64,000 nt of DNA from [Flexibacter] sp. ATCC 35103 (GTDB lineage: Bacteria > Bacteroidota > Bacteroidia > Flavobacteriales > Flavobacteriaceae), in the NCBI RefSeq assembly GCF_001975985.1, contig NZ_MTQF01000005.1:186001-250000 (forward strand), in the 5' to 3' direction. Both the position numbers and the translations under genes were made by a program. The notes beneath the pieces are model-generated. The model did not search any database, had not been told where the DNA came from, and worked only from the letters and a program-made list of their open reading frames with translations. Positions 52,692 through 61,522 of this stretch are shown piece by piece (position 1 is the first letter of the stretch; each line of letters starts with the position of its first letter).

Positions 52692-52811
52692 TTAATTATT
52701 TTTATCTAATAAAATCAGTATCGTTTTTTTAGGACGAGACAGAGTTAAAATTTTGATAATAAAAAGCAATAAAAAATTCATTCTTTGTTACTTTGCTTAA
52801 AACTATAAATA

Positions 52812-54047
52812 ATGATCTTACGTTTTGTACTTCTATGTGCTCTTTTTTTATTTATTGAGTTCTATTCTTATCAAGCCTTTCGTACCTTAGTAAAATTGAG
52901 ATGGGTGTTGGTGAGTTACCAAATTATAAGTTTGCTGCTTTTAATTTTTATCATTTACTCTTTTACACAATTTGATCGTTCTGTTGGACAGACCAAACAA
53001 ACCATGTTTACAATGGGTTTGATGCTATTGGTATATGTTCCTAAAATAGTTTTGACGCTTGTAATGTTTGGTGAAGATATTTTTAGGATTGGCGCAAGTA
53101 TCCTGAATTATTTCATGTATAATGTTCCAAGAAAAGATATTATGCCGGACAGAAGAAAATTTATTAGTCAAGTGGCTTTAGGTTTGGCTGCGGTTCCTTT
53201 TTTATCGCTGCTTTACGGAATTTTTGAAGGTAAATATAATTTTAAAGTTTTTAAGCAAACCATCTATTTTCCTGATTTGCCGGATGCTTTTGATGGATTT
53301 AAAATCACTCAGATTTCAGATGTTCATAGTGGCAGTTTTGATGATCCGGACAAAATAAATTATGCTATTGATTTGATTAATGAGCAGGAAGCAGATATGA
53401 TTTTGTTTACAGGAGACATTGTAAATACGCATGCTAAAGAAATGCATCCGTGGTTAGAAACCTTTAACAGGATAAAAGAGTATAAATATGGTAAGTTTTC
53501 CGTTCTAGGAAACCATGATTATGGTGAATATGTTACATGGCCTTCTGAGAAACAAAAAGACGAAAACTTTCAGGGAATTAAAAGTCTTTATGGTCAGATA
53601 GGTTTTGAGCTTTTGCTTAATGAACATACTTATATTCAAAAAGGAGATGATAAAATCGCCTTAATTGGAGTAGAAAATTGGGGACAGAATTTTAAGAAAG
53701 CAGGAGATTTAAATAAAGCATCTCAAAACGTGCATCAGCATGATTTTAAGGTGTTGATGAGCCATGATCCGAGTCATTGGGAATATGAGATCAAAAATCA
53801 CCCTAAAAACTTTCATTTGACTTTGTCAGGCCATACGCATGGTATGCAATTTGGAATTGAAATTCCGGGATACTTTAAATGGAGTCTGGCGCAGTATATT
53901 TACAAACAATGGGCAGGATTATATGAAAATGTTGGCCGCTATGTTTATGTAAATCGCGGATTTGGTTTTCATGCTTATCCAGGAAGAGTGGGTATTATGC
54001 CCGAAATTACAGTGATTGAACTAAAAAAAGGGAACAATGTGGCTTAA
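52812..54047 (+). CDS. membrane-anchored metallophosphoesterase
   Basis: The 411-aa protein has four N-terminal membrane helices (within residues 1-140, including a short twin-Arg-like PDRRKFISQ before the last) and a calcineurin-like phosphoesterase domain. The metal motifs are ISDVHSG, FTGDIVN, LGNHDYG, SHDP and SGHTHG, all intact. This is the YkuE-like type seen in many Bacteroidota, with the catalytic part outside the inner membrane. The substrate is unknown. Confidence 0.92.
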   Translation: MILRFVLLCALFLFIEFYSYQAFRTLVKLRWVLVSYQIISLLLLIFIIYSFTQFDRSVGQTKQTMFTMGLMLLVYVPKIVLTLVMFGEDIFRIGASILNYFMYNVPRKDIMPDRRKFISQVALGLAAVPFLSLLYGIFEGKYNFKVFKQTIYFPDLPDAFDGFKITQISDVHSGSFDDPDKINYAIDLINEQEADMILFTGDIVNTHAKEMHPWLETFNRIKEYKYGKFSVLGNHDYGEYVTWPSEKQKDENFQGIKSLYGQIGFELLLNEHTYIQKGDDKIALIGVENWGQNFKKAGDLNKASQNVHQHDFKVLMSHDPSHWEYEIKNHPKNFHLTLSGHTHGMQFGIEIPGYFKWSLAQYIYKQWAGLYENVGRYVYVNRGFGFHAYPGRVGIMPEITVIELKKGNNVA

Positions 54048-54121
54048 TTCGTTAAAAATGCTACATTTGTATATAATTACCTCTTTTTAACAGAATAAAA
54101 AAGAATTAAATTTTTGGTTTT

Positions 54122-54424
54122 ATGTCAAAATTTGGAGAACTTATAAATGCTCAGGTCCCAGTGTTAATTGATTTTTACACGGATTGGAATGAATCATCTG
54201 TATCGATGCATCCTGTAATTAAGGATGTTGCGGCTGCACTAGGCGATAAAGCCAAAGTGATTAAGATAGATGTGGATAAAAATCAGGAATTAGCAGAAGC
54301 CCTTCGTATTAAAGGTCTTCCTACTTTAATGATCTATAAAGAAGGACAAATGATCTGGAGACAATCTGGCGAACTTGATGCAAATACAATTATCGGAATT
54401 GTTCAGGAACAATTCAGTTTATAA
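54122..54424 (+). CDS. thioredoxin-fold protein lacking the CxxC pair
   Basis: The 100-aa protein is a thioredoxin by layout (VPVLIDFYTDW, KVIKIDVDKNQELAEALRIKGLPTLMIYKEGQ with cis-Pro). The active site WCGPC is replaced by W22-N-E-S-S26, and there is no other cysteine. It cannot act as a disulfide reductase; it may be a binding or chaperone protein. It follows the phosphoesterase gene by 75 bp. Confidence 0.88.
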   Translation: MSKFGELINAQVPVLIDFYTDWNESSVSMHPVIKDVAAALGDKAKVIKIDVDKNQELAEALRIKGLPTLMIYKEGQMIWRQSGELDANTIIGIVQEQFSL

Positions 54425-54448
54425 ATACTACTCTTTTGTTGATGTTGT

Positions 54449-55084
54449 TTAGTGAATAATATCAAACGTATAGCCGTTCTCCTTTAAAAAGTGTAACGTT
54501 TTTGGTAAAGCAAATTTTAAATTAGGTGAAGCTTTTATGCTGTCATGAAATACAATCACACTTCCTGATTTTACATTTTTAGTAACGTTTTCCAGGCACT
54601 TTTCAGGAGTAATAGTCTGATCAAAATCAGCACTTAAAACATCCCACATAATTATTTTATACCCTAATTTTCTTAGAATTTTAGATTGTGCCTTTTTTAT
54701 CTTCCCGTAAGGCGGACGAAATATCATGTTGCACATTTTTTCTTCTTCTAAAATCGCAGCACAGTTTTTAACATTCTCAATATAATCATTGTTACTGCTT
54801 TTCCATCCATTTACGTGGTTCATGGTATGGTTTCCTATAGAATGTCCTTCGGTAATTAATTTTTCGAATAAAGCCAAGTTGGCTTTTATGTTTTTTCCTA
54901 TACAAAAGAAAGTAGCTTTTGCATCAAACTTTTTCAATTCAGATAAAACCCAGTCTGTAATTTCCGGCGTTGGGCCATCATCAAAGGTTAGATATATTTT
55001 CTTTTCGTTGTTTGGAATATCCCAACAATATTTAGAAAATACCCTTTTGATAAATGAATTAGTTTTTACCCAATAAAAGCTCAT
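54449..55084 (-). CDS. polysaccharide deacetylase family protein (NodB domain)
   Basis: The 211-aa protein carries the NodB motifs: TFDDGPTPE (catalytic Asp and metal Asp), SIGNHTMNH (metal His pair), RPPYGK, WDVLSADFD and VIVFHDS. Such enzymes remove N-acetyl groups from peptidoglycan or exopolysaccharides. No signal peptide is obvious; the N-terminus MSFYWVKTNSFIKRVFSKY may serve as a peripheral membrane stretch. Confidence 0.92.
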   Translation of the reverse strand: MSFYWVKTNSFIKRVFSKYCWDIPNNEKKIYLTFDDGPTPEITDWVLSELKKFDAKATFFCIGKNIKANLALFEKLITEGHSIGNHTMNHVNGWKSSNNDYIENVKNCAAILEEEKMCNMIFRPPYGKIKKAQSKILRKLGYKIIMWDVLSADFDQTITPEKCLENVTKNVKSGSVIVFHDSIKASPNLKFALPKTLHFLKENGYTFDIIH

Positions 55085-55117
55085 TTTGATTTGATTTACA
55101 GATATGTAAAAATAAAA

Positions 55118-55156
55118 AATGCAGCGCTATTTATCAAATTGCGCTGCATTTTTTTA
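55118..55156 (-). terminator. terminator of DUF2723 gene
   Basis: Stem AATGCAGCGC / GCGCTGCATT followed on both sides by A/T runs, 21 bp from the gene end. Confidence 0.9.
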
Positions 55157-55176
55157 ATTGCTATGTTTTTCGTATA

Positions 55177-58100
55177 TTATTCTTTTTCTCTTCCAAAACG
55201 TTCAAAAACATTTACATAAGTATTAAATGTCGTTTTATGTTTTTCGTAGAAAGCAAGATCTTTATTCTCTTTCATAACTTGTAATAAACTTCTGTAACGC
55301 TCAATGTCAGTAATGATATCAATTGCCAGATCAGTTTGATCACCAGGTGTTAATGTTGCGTAATAGTTTAGTTCTTCTTTGTATTTCTGAACTAGCTTAT
55401 TTAGCAAATCATGTGCTTTTGCAGTTTCTCCAACTTTATAATATCCTCCAGCAAATGGCTCTACTAATGAATAGTAGCCAAATTTATCCAAAGGCATTTT
55501 TGTTATTGCTAAATTGATGATGTTTTTAGCTTTATCAATTTTACCTTCTGCAATAAGCTGGTTCATCAAACGAGATAAATTCGTGCGATAAGTTATGCTG
55601 TTTCTTCTGGTTTCCGGATCATGATAAATTTTATCACTTTCGCTATTGCCCCAATCCCATTTCATTACTATATCATACATTTTATCAGCATCAATCTGTC
55701 CCATATCCATTGGGCCTCCGTCTTTTGACGGTGTGTTTTTGACAGGAACTAATTTGTAGACCATTCCGTCTAATTGCAAATAATCCTTTAACCATAAATA
55801 ATCCTCATCATCAAAAGCACCTCCGCTAAAGTAAATTGGTCTTTTCCAATTGTTGTTAGCAAGGATATCCAGCATCATTAAACGATTTTTATATATAGCG
55901 CTTCCTTTGATATCAATATCCATGTAAGGAACGATAGAATCGTTGTATTTAGGATTAACAACTTTGTTTTTGATAATTGTATTTTTATCAACAGGAACTC
56001 TGATTTTATTTGTTGGATAAAAATGAATTGTCTGTCCGTTTTGTAAACCTACAGTTGATTTTGGATTTTTAATGAAGCTAATAAAATCATTAATATTCCA
56101 TCGGGTTTCGATTTTTGGTATGTGCGCCACATAATCAAGTTTGTCCCCAACATACTCATCGTGTGTAAACGATATTGGTAAAGGATCAGATTCATATGCT
56201 TTTGCTTTCATTTGATCAATGTACCAATCTGTCATAAATAAACTCGTATTTACAATCTTAACATCGGTTCTGATGCCTTCGATTTCCTGAGCATACCATA
56301 ACGGGAATGTGTCATTGTCTCCAATAGTGAATAAAATAGCATCTTTATCACAAGAATTCAAATACGCTTTTGCCATTGCAACGGCAGTATATTTTCCTGA
56401 TCTATCGTGATCATCCCAGTTTTGAGACGCCATTAAAATAGGAGCTGCTAATAAACTTGCCCCAATAATAAGTGGTCCTGCAATTTTAGGTGCAATATAT
56501 TTCTGAATACTTTCGTAGAGCGAATAAACTCCAAATCCTATCCAGATTGCAAATACATAAAAAGATCCTACAAGAGCATAATCTCTTTCACGAGGCTCAA
56601 AAGGTCTCTCGTTTAAGTATATTTTTAAGGCAATTCCGGTAAATAAAAATAAAGCTAAAAGTACATAGAAGCTTTTAAGGTCTTTATTGGCATGATACAT
56701 TAATCCGATAAGTCCTAAAATAAAAGGTAAGAAGAAATAAACGTTTCTTCCTTTATTGTTTAAAACGTCTGAAGGCAAGTTATCTTGGGATCCAAGGTGT
56801 AAAGAATCAAGAGCTTTGATACCGCTGATCCAGTTTCCGTCAAGATTATCATATTTACCCTGAACATCACTTTGGCGTCCAACAAAATTCCACATTAAAT
56901 ATCTCCAATACATATATCCAAATTGATACTCGAACATAAAACTGAAATTATCTACAGCCGATGGCTTTTCGATAATTAAATAATCACCGTAACTTTTCAA
57001 GAATTTTGTGTAGCCTTCGTTGTCAATTTGCTTTTGAGCATATGCTTTTCTGAATTCAGAAACTGTTTTTTCAACTTCATTACGCAATTGCGCAGTAGCT
57101 TTATTATATTCTTCTTCGCTTAACTGGCTGGCATCGATTCCGTATTTGCCTAAATCCTGCTCATAATCATAATTAGGATTTATTTTAAATTTAGGAGGAT
57201 TTGTAAAACTAATATAGTTCTGAATGTGTCCTGTTTCAGTACTCCACATTCTTGGTAAAATCGTTTTTTGATTGTCGTCAGTGTTTTGTTCTGCGTTTTT
57301 GAAATTATTGGTAATAATATATTTACCGGTTTTATAATCTCTCTCGTAATTAGGTTTTTTATCTAAATAAGGCGTTTTTGCATCCAGACCAGAGAAAACT
57401 TCTGTGTATTGCGGACCGTAAAACAAAGGGTTTACACCATATTGTTCACGATTGTAATAAGCTAAAACTTCTGCAGCATCTGATGGTTTATTCTCATTGA
57501 TTACAGTGTTTGCGTTAGCACGAACAGGTAACATCATCCAGGTAGAGAATCCGATGAAAATAAATAAGATGCAAAGTATTATGGTGTTATAGAAAACCAG
57601 ACCTTTTTGTTTGGTGTATTTTAATCCAAAATAAAAGAATGCAATTAATATTAAGGCAACAAATATAGTTCCTGAGTTAAAAGGCAATCCAATGCTGTTA
57701 ACCATAAAAACTTCAGTATCTGCAAATGCTTCCATTGTTAATGGTAATAGCAGTTTGAATATAAATAGTAAAATACCAATTACGACTACATTGGCAATAA
57801 GAAAGTTTTTGATTGTAACTTTTTCGTAATGCTTAAAATAATAAAGGAATCCTATTGAAGGAATAGTTAGTAAAGCCATGAAGTGAACTCCAAATGAAAG
57901 TCCTACAACTAATGAAATAACCAATAACCATTTGTTTCCTTTTGGTTTATCCATGTCTTGCTCCCAACGAAGACCAAGCCAGAAAAGCAATGCGATTAAT
58001 AAAGAAGCCATTGCATAAACTTCGGCTTCAACGGCATTAAACCAAAAACTATCAGAGAAAGTGTAGGCAAGAGCCCCAACAAAAGAACTTCCTAGTATAA

Positions 58101-58458
58101 CAATTGAATTATTTTGATTGATTTCTGCAAATCGCTCTATAATTTTTTTCAAAATCATAGACGAAGACCAGAATAAAAATAAAATAGTAAATGCGCTTGA
58201 AAAAACAGACATCATATTAACCATCACGGCTACATGTTGCGCATCGATAGCAAACATGGCAAAAAATGCACCCATCATCTGGAATAAAGGAGCTCCGGGA
58301 GGGTGACCAACTTCTAGTTTAGCAGCTGTGGCAATATATTCGCCACAATCCCAAAAACTCATGGTAGGTTCAACGGTTAGTGTATAGGTAATTAATGCGA
58401 TTGCAAATGCAAACCAACCAATAATTGTATTCCATTTATTGAAATTGAATTGTGCCAT
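55177..58458 (-). CDS. DUF2723 multi-pass membrane protein (TMEM260-like glycosyltransferase family)
   Basis: The 1093-aa protein has an N-terminal membrane domain of about 10 helices starting WFAFAIALITYTLTVEPTMSFWDCGEYIATAAKLEVGHPPGAP. The D of WDCGEY matches the catalytic-type Asp of GT-C enzymes. It continues with a second membrane block and a large soluble C-terminal part with TPR-like repeats (about 980-1090). The related eukaryotic TMEM260 is a protein O-mannosyltransferase, so a role in general O-glycosylation of Flavobacteria is plausible but unproven here. Confidence 0.9.
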   Translation of the reverse strand: MAQFNFNKWNTIIGWFAFAIALITYTLTVEPTMSFWDCGEYIATAAKLEVGHPPGAPLFQMMGAFFAMFAIDAQHVAVMVNMMSVFSSAFTILFLFWSSSMILKKIIERFAEINQNNSIVILGSSFVGALAYTFSDSFWFNAVEAEVYAMASLLIALLFWLGLRWEQDMDKPKGNKWLLVISLVVGLSFGVHFMALLTIPSIGFLYYFKHYEKVTIKNFLIANVVVIGILLFIFKLLLPLTMEAFADTEVFMVNSIGLPFNSGTIFVALILIAFFYFGLKYTKQKGLVFYNTIILCILFIFIGFSTWMMLPVRANANTVINENKPSDAAEVLAYYNREQYGVNPLFYGPQYTEVFSGLDAKTPYLDKKPNYERDYKTGKYIITNNFKNAEQNTDDNQKTILPRMWSTETGHIQNYISFTNPPKFKINPNYDYEQDLGKYGIDASQLSEEEYNKATAQLRNEVEKTVSEFRKAYAQKQIDNEGYTKFLKSYGDYLIIEKPSAVDNFSFMFEYQFGYMYWRYLMWNFVGRQSDVQGKYDNLDGNWISGIKALDSLHLGSQDNLPSDVLNNKGRNVYFFLPFILGLIGLMYHANKDLKSFYVLLALFLFTGIALKIYLNERPFEPRERDYALVGSFYVFAIWIGFGVYSLYESIQKYIAPKIAGPLIIGASLLAAPILMASQNWDDHDRSGKYTAVAMAKAYLNSCDKDAILFTIGDNDTFPLWYAQEIEGIRTDVKIVNTSLFMTDWYIDQMKAKAYESDPLPISFTHDEYVGDKLDYVAHIPKIETRWNINDFISFIKNPKSTVGLQNGQTIHFYPTNKIRVPVDKNTIIKNKVVNPKYNDSIVPYMDIDIKGSAIYKNRLMMLDILANNNWKRPIYFSGGAFDDEDYLWLKDYLQLDGMVYKLVPVKNTPSKDGGPMDMGQIDADKMYDIVMKWDWGNSESDKIYHDPETRRNSITYRTNLSRLMNQLIAEGKIDKAKNIINLAITKMPLDKFGYYSLVEPFAGGYYKVGETAKAHDLLNKLVQKYKEELNYYATLTPGDQTDLAIDIITDIERYRSLLQVMKENKDLAFYEKHKTTFNTYVNVFERFGREKE

Positions 58459-58652
58459 ATTTAGGTGTTATAATTATGTATGTTTTCTATCCTACAAAGA
58501 AAATGTTTTTTTGTTGAAAGAGAAGAGCATTAACATAAAATTCTGCAAAAGTATTTGTTTGTAGTAATGCGTTGTTTGTGAAATACTTGTAAGATCATTA
58601 CGGTTTAGAGAGACGGAAAAATGAAAAAAAATGATTTTTTTTTGTCAAAAAG

Positions 58653-58683
58653 TTTGCGCAAACTAAAAAAAGCTTTAAATTTG
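58653..58683 (+). promoter_or_regulatory. promoter of tRNA-Gln copy 1
   Basis: TTTG (58653-58656), 19 bp, TAAATTTG (58676-58683), about 20 bp before the tRNA. Confidence 0.8.
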
Positions 58684-58703
58684 CACTCGCTTAACAGCAA
58701 CGC

Positions 58704-58774
58704 TGGTCTATGGTGTAATGGTAACACAACTGTTTTTGGTGCAGTCTTTCAAGGTTCGAGTCCTTGTAGACCAA
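58704..58774 (+). tRNA. tRNA-Gln (anticodon TTG), copy 1
   Basis: 71-nt cloverleaf: acceptor TGGTCTA / TAGACCA, D arm, anticodon stem-loop with loop TTTTGGT (anticodon TTG, reads CAA), T arm with GGTTCGAGTCC. The CCA end is not encoded. Confidence 0.95.
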
Positions 58775-58777
58775 CAT

Positions 58778-58806
58778 AAAAAGCCTCTCAATCGAGAGGC
58801 TTTTTT
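58778..58806 (+). terminator. terminator of tRNA-Gln copy 1
   Basis: Stem AAAGCCTCTC / GAGAGGCTTT with a T-run directly behind the tRNA. Confidence 0.9.
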
Positions 58807-58819
58807 ATTCAAAAATAAA

Positions 58820-58850
58820 GTTGTGAAAACTAAAAAAAGCTTTAAATTTG
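58820..58850 (+). promoter_or_regulatory. promoter of tRNA-Gln copy 2
   Basis: GTTG, 19 bp, TAAATTTG (58843-58850), in a segment almost the same as that before copy 1. Confidence 0.7.
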
Positions 58851-58871
58851 CATTCTCGTAAGCATTCTTAC

Positions 58872-58942
58872 TGGTCTATGGTGTAATGGTAACACAACTG
58901 TTTTTGGTGCAGTCTTTCAAGGTTCGAGTCCTTGTAGACCAA
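58872..58942 (+). tRNA. tRNA-Gln (anticodon TTG), copy 2
   Basis: Sequence identical to copy 1 by eye over all 71 positions, with its own promoter and terminator. Confidence 0.95.
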
Positions 58943-58945
58943 CAT

Positions 58946-58975
58946 AAAAAGCCTCTCAATTGAGAGGCTTTTTTT
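58946..58975 (+). terminator. terminator of tRNA-Gln copy 2
   Basis: Same stem as after copy 1 with loop AATT instead of AATC and a longer T-run. Confidence 0.9.
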
Positions 58976-59038
58976 ATGGAATAAATTTTATTACTGTTTT
59001 GTGATTGTGCAAAGTGTATCTGTCTGATCTTGAATAGC

Positions 59039-59845
59039 TTATTTTGTAAATAAAGAAGATGGGACAACTCCGAACTTCTTTTTAAATGAAAATGAAAAAT
59101 GAGATAAATCTTCAAAACCAACTCCAATATAAACTTCAGATGGGGATTTTCCCTGTTTAATTAAATAATAAGCTTCTTGCAATCTTTTGTTAAGCAGCCA
59201 TTTTCCGGGTGTTTCCTGAAAAACTTTTTGAAAGTCTCTTTTAAAAGTGGCTAAGCTTCTTCCGGTCAGATAGGCAAAACGGGTTAGGTGCACATTAAAA
59301 TGAAAATTTTTGTTCATGAAGGCTTCAAGGTCAATTTTACCTGGTTCGTTAAAGTCAAATAAAATATCTTTTAATTCCGGATTTACTTTAAGTAAAAGAT
59401 GTACGGCTTCTTTTATTTTTAAATTGAATAAGGCTTCATTGTTTTCTTGTTCTACTTCGAGATACGATATTAATGAATCTATAAATGATTTATAAAGCGG
59501 ATTTGGTGCCAGTGAAATCATTGATTTAGAATCTGGCTTTTTAGTGACTTTAAAATCATATTCTTTGCTTATTTCCTGTAAGATTTCCTGATTTAAGAAA
59601 AGGGATATAGTTTTGAATTCTCCTCCTTCAGGCGGAATCTTAACAAATTTGGCTAAATGATTTCTTTTGCTAAAGCGAAAATCTCCTTCTTTCGAAATAT
59701 AAGTATTCTTGCTGTCAGAAGCGATCATTTCTCCTGAAATCTGATAACTAAATACATGTTCCGGTATGAAGTTTTCTCCTTCACGACTTCGGCTATAATA
59801 GCAAGAGTAGAGTATTTTTGGTTTTATAGTTGATTTTGCTGTCAT
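59039..59845 (-). CDS. AraC family transcriptional regulator
   Basis: The 268-aa protein has an N-terminal cupin-like sensor (about residues 25-100, HVFSYQISGE, GDFRFSKRNHLAKF) and a C-terminal AraC double HTH (RFAYLTGRSLATFKRDFQKVFQETPGKWLLNKRLQEAYYLI, GVGFEDLSHFSFSFKKKFG). It lies behind the aldehyde dehydrogenase gene on the same strand with a terminator between, and may regulate it. Confidence 0.9.
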   Translation of the reverse strand: MTAKSTIKPKILYSCYYSRSREGENFIPEHVFSYQISGEMIASDSKNTYISKEGDFRFSKRNHLAKFVKIPPEGGEFKTISLFLNQEILQEISKEYDFKVTKKPDSKSMISLAPNPLYKSFIDSLISYLEVEQENNEALFNLKIKEAVHLLLKVNPELKDILFDFNEPGKIDLEAFMNKNFHFNVHLTRFAYLTGRSLATFKRDFQKVFQETPGKWLLNKRLQEAYYLIKQGKSPSEVYIGVGFEDLSHFSFSFKKKFGVVPSSLFTK

Positions 59846-59860
59846 AAATGTAAAATTACT

Positions 59861-59906
59861 AAAAGATCCGGAAATTTTCGCTGAAGAAGAATTTTCGGAT
59901 CTTTTT
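59861..59906 (-). terminator. terminator of aldehyde dehydrogenase gene
   Basis: Stem GATCCGAAAATT / AAATTTCCGGATC with small mismatches, between the dehydrogenase and the AraC gene. Confidence 0.7.
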
Positions 59907-59911
59907 TCGTG

Positions 59912-61327
59912 TTATCGAATTAATGCTTTTGGTTCAAGATAAGCTTCTAGACCAATTGTTCCGAATTCCCTGCCTATTCCGGATTGTTTAAATCCTCCAA
60001 ACGGTGCCATGGGATCATGTCCAATTCCGTTTATTTGTACACGTCCGGCATTTATTTGGGAGGCAACTTTGTGGGCTCTTTTTTCGTTTGATGAACTTAT
60101 GTATGCTTGTAATCCGTATGTAGTATCATTGGCAATTTCAATTGCTTCTTCTTCTGTTTTGTATGTTATAACAGATAAAACTGGACCGAAAATTTCTTCT
60201 CTTGCGATTCGCATTTGATTATTTACGTTTATAAAAACAGTTGGTTTTGCAAAGTTCCCTTTTTCTAGTCCTTCTGGTTTGCCTAAGCCTCCGGTTAGAA
60301 TTTCTGCGCCTTCATCAATCCCGATCTGGATATAATTTTGAACACGTTCGTATTGTTTTACGCTTACCAATGGGCCAACTGCTGTTGTTTTGTTTTTTGG
60401 ATTACCGACAATAGTATTTGGGATAATTTCTGTGATTAGTTTTTTTACTTCTTCAAGTCGGTTTTCCGGAACTAATAGTCTTGTTCCGGCAATACATGCT
60501 TGTCCGTTGTTCATGTAAGCTGCAATTATAGCAAGCGGAATGGCTTTTGAAAAATCTGCATCGTCAAGAATGATATTGGGTGATTTTCCACCAAGTTCAA
60601 GTGTAACTCGCTTCATGGTTTCTACTGCTTCTTTGGCAATAATTTTTCCAACATTTGTGGATCCGGTAAAAGAAATTTTTGCAATATCGGGATTACGGCT
60701 AATTTCTGCTCCAACTATTTCGCCTAATCCGTTAACGATATTAAAAACTCCTTTTGGTAATCCTGCTTCGTGAAGGCATTCTGTTATTAATTGTGTTTGT
60801 TGCGCGCTCATTTCGCTTGGTTTAATCACTGCGGTGCATCCTGCGGCAATTGCGGTTGATAATTTGCTTGCAATAAAACCATTGCTGGAATTCCATGGGA
60901 TAATGATTCCAACTACGCCAATTGGAGTCATCTGAACCTCAGATTCTCCCATGGTTTTGGTGAAACTGTAAAAATTTAATAAGTTAATTGCCGAGTCAAA
61001 ACTTTTTAACATATAATCAAAACTTGTAGTCGAAAATTGTAGTGTTCCGCCGTATTCTTCAACCATAACATCGATAAAATCTTCTCTTCTTTTTTCGATA
61101 GAAGCCTGAATGTTTTTTAAATACTGAATTCTTTCTGTTATTGTGGTTTTAGAAAAGCTTTTAAAGGCTTCTTTAGCTGCGGCTATCGCGTTTTTGGTGT
61201 CTTGCTCATTTCCTAAAAGCACCTGTCCTAATTTTTCATTTGTTGTTGGGCTGATAAGGTCAAAATATTGTTTTCCTTGTGGAGTTGTGAATTCTCCGTT
61301 AATGTAAATTTTGTCTATTGTTTTCAT
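59912..61327 (-). CDS. NAD(P)-dependent aldehyde dehydrogenase
   Basis: I start at the ATG at 61327 (471 aa); a TTG 30 bp upstream is in frame. The enzyme has VVGIIIPWNSSNGF, SFTGSTNVGKIIAKEA, the general base Glu in LELGGKSPNIILDDAD, the nucleophile Cys in NNGQACIAGTRLLV, and EEIFGPVLSVITYKTE. This is a class of broad-specificity aldehyde dehydrogenases oxidising aldehydes to acids. The AraC gene next to it suggests inducible detoxification. Confidence 0.94.
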   Translation of the reverse strand: MKTIDKIYINGEFTTPQGKQYFDLISPTTNEKLGQVLLGNEQDTKNAIAAAKEAFKSFSKTTITERIQYLKNIQASIEKRREDFIDVMVEEYGGTLQFSTTSFDYMLKSFDSAINLLNFYSFTKTMGESEVQMTPIGVVGIIIPWNSSNGFIASKLSTAIAAGCTAVIKPSEMSAQQTQLITECLHEAGLPKGVFNIVNGLGEIVGAEISRNPDIAKISFTGSTNVGKIIAKEAVETMKRVTLELGGKSPNIILDDADFSKAIPLAIIAAYMNNGQACIAGTRLLVPENRLEEVKKLITEIIPNTIVGNPKNKTTAVGPLVSVKQYERVQNYIQIGIDEGAEILTGGLGKPEGLEKGNFAKPTVFINVNNQMRIAREEIFGPVLSVITYKTEEEAIEIANDTTYGLQAYISSSNEKRAHKVASQINAGRVQINGIGHDPMAPFGGFKQSGIGREFGTIGLEAYLEPKALIR

Positions 61328-61464
61328 GTTATATTTTTTATGAATTTTATTTGACAAAGATCTGTATTAGCAACACTGTTGGCTTTGTTGTAAAGCTCAA
61401 ATGAGCTTTGTTGAAAAGTTCATTTTATAGTATTGTTAATGAAAGTATATTGGATTTTATGTAA

Positions 61465-61496
61465 AAGAAAAGCCTTTCAGTTGAAAGGCTTTTCTT
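61465..61496 (-). terminator. terminator of universal stress protein gene
   Basis: Stem AAGAAAAGCCTTTC / GAAAGGCTTTTCTT behind the UspA-type gene. Confidence 0.8.
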
Positions 61497-61522
61497 AGAT
61501 ATTGATTTAAATAGAATTGTAT

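Larger units (their letters stand above)
51357..52741 (+). mobile_element. complete IS3-family insertion sequence, 1385 bp
   Basis: Terminal inverted repeats: left end TGTCTTGTCCTGAAATAGCG..., right end (complement) TGTCTCGTCCTAAAAAAACG...; 20 of the first 24 positions agree. A 3-bp target duplication GAG flanks it (51354-51356 and 52742-52744). It carries two transposase frames. It separates paralogue 3 from the phosphoesterase gene and appears intact, thus potentially active. Confidence 0.92.
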
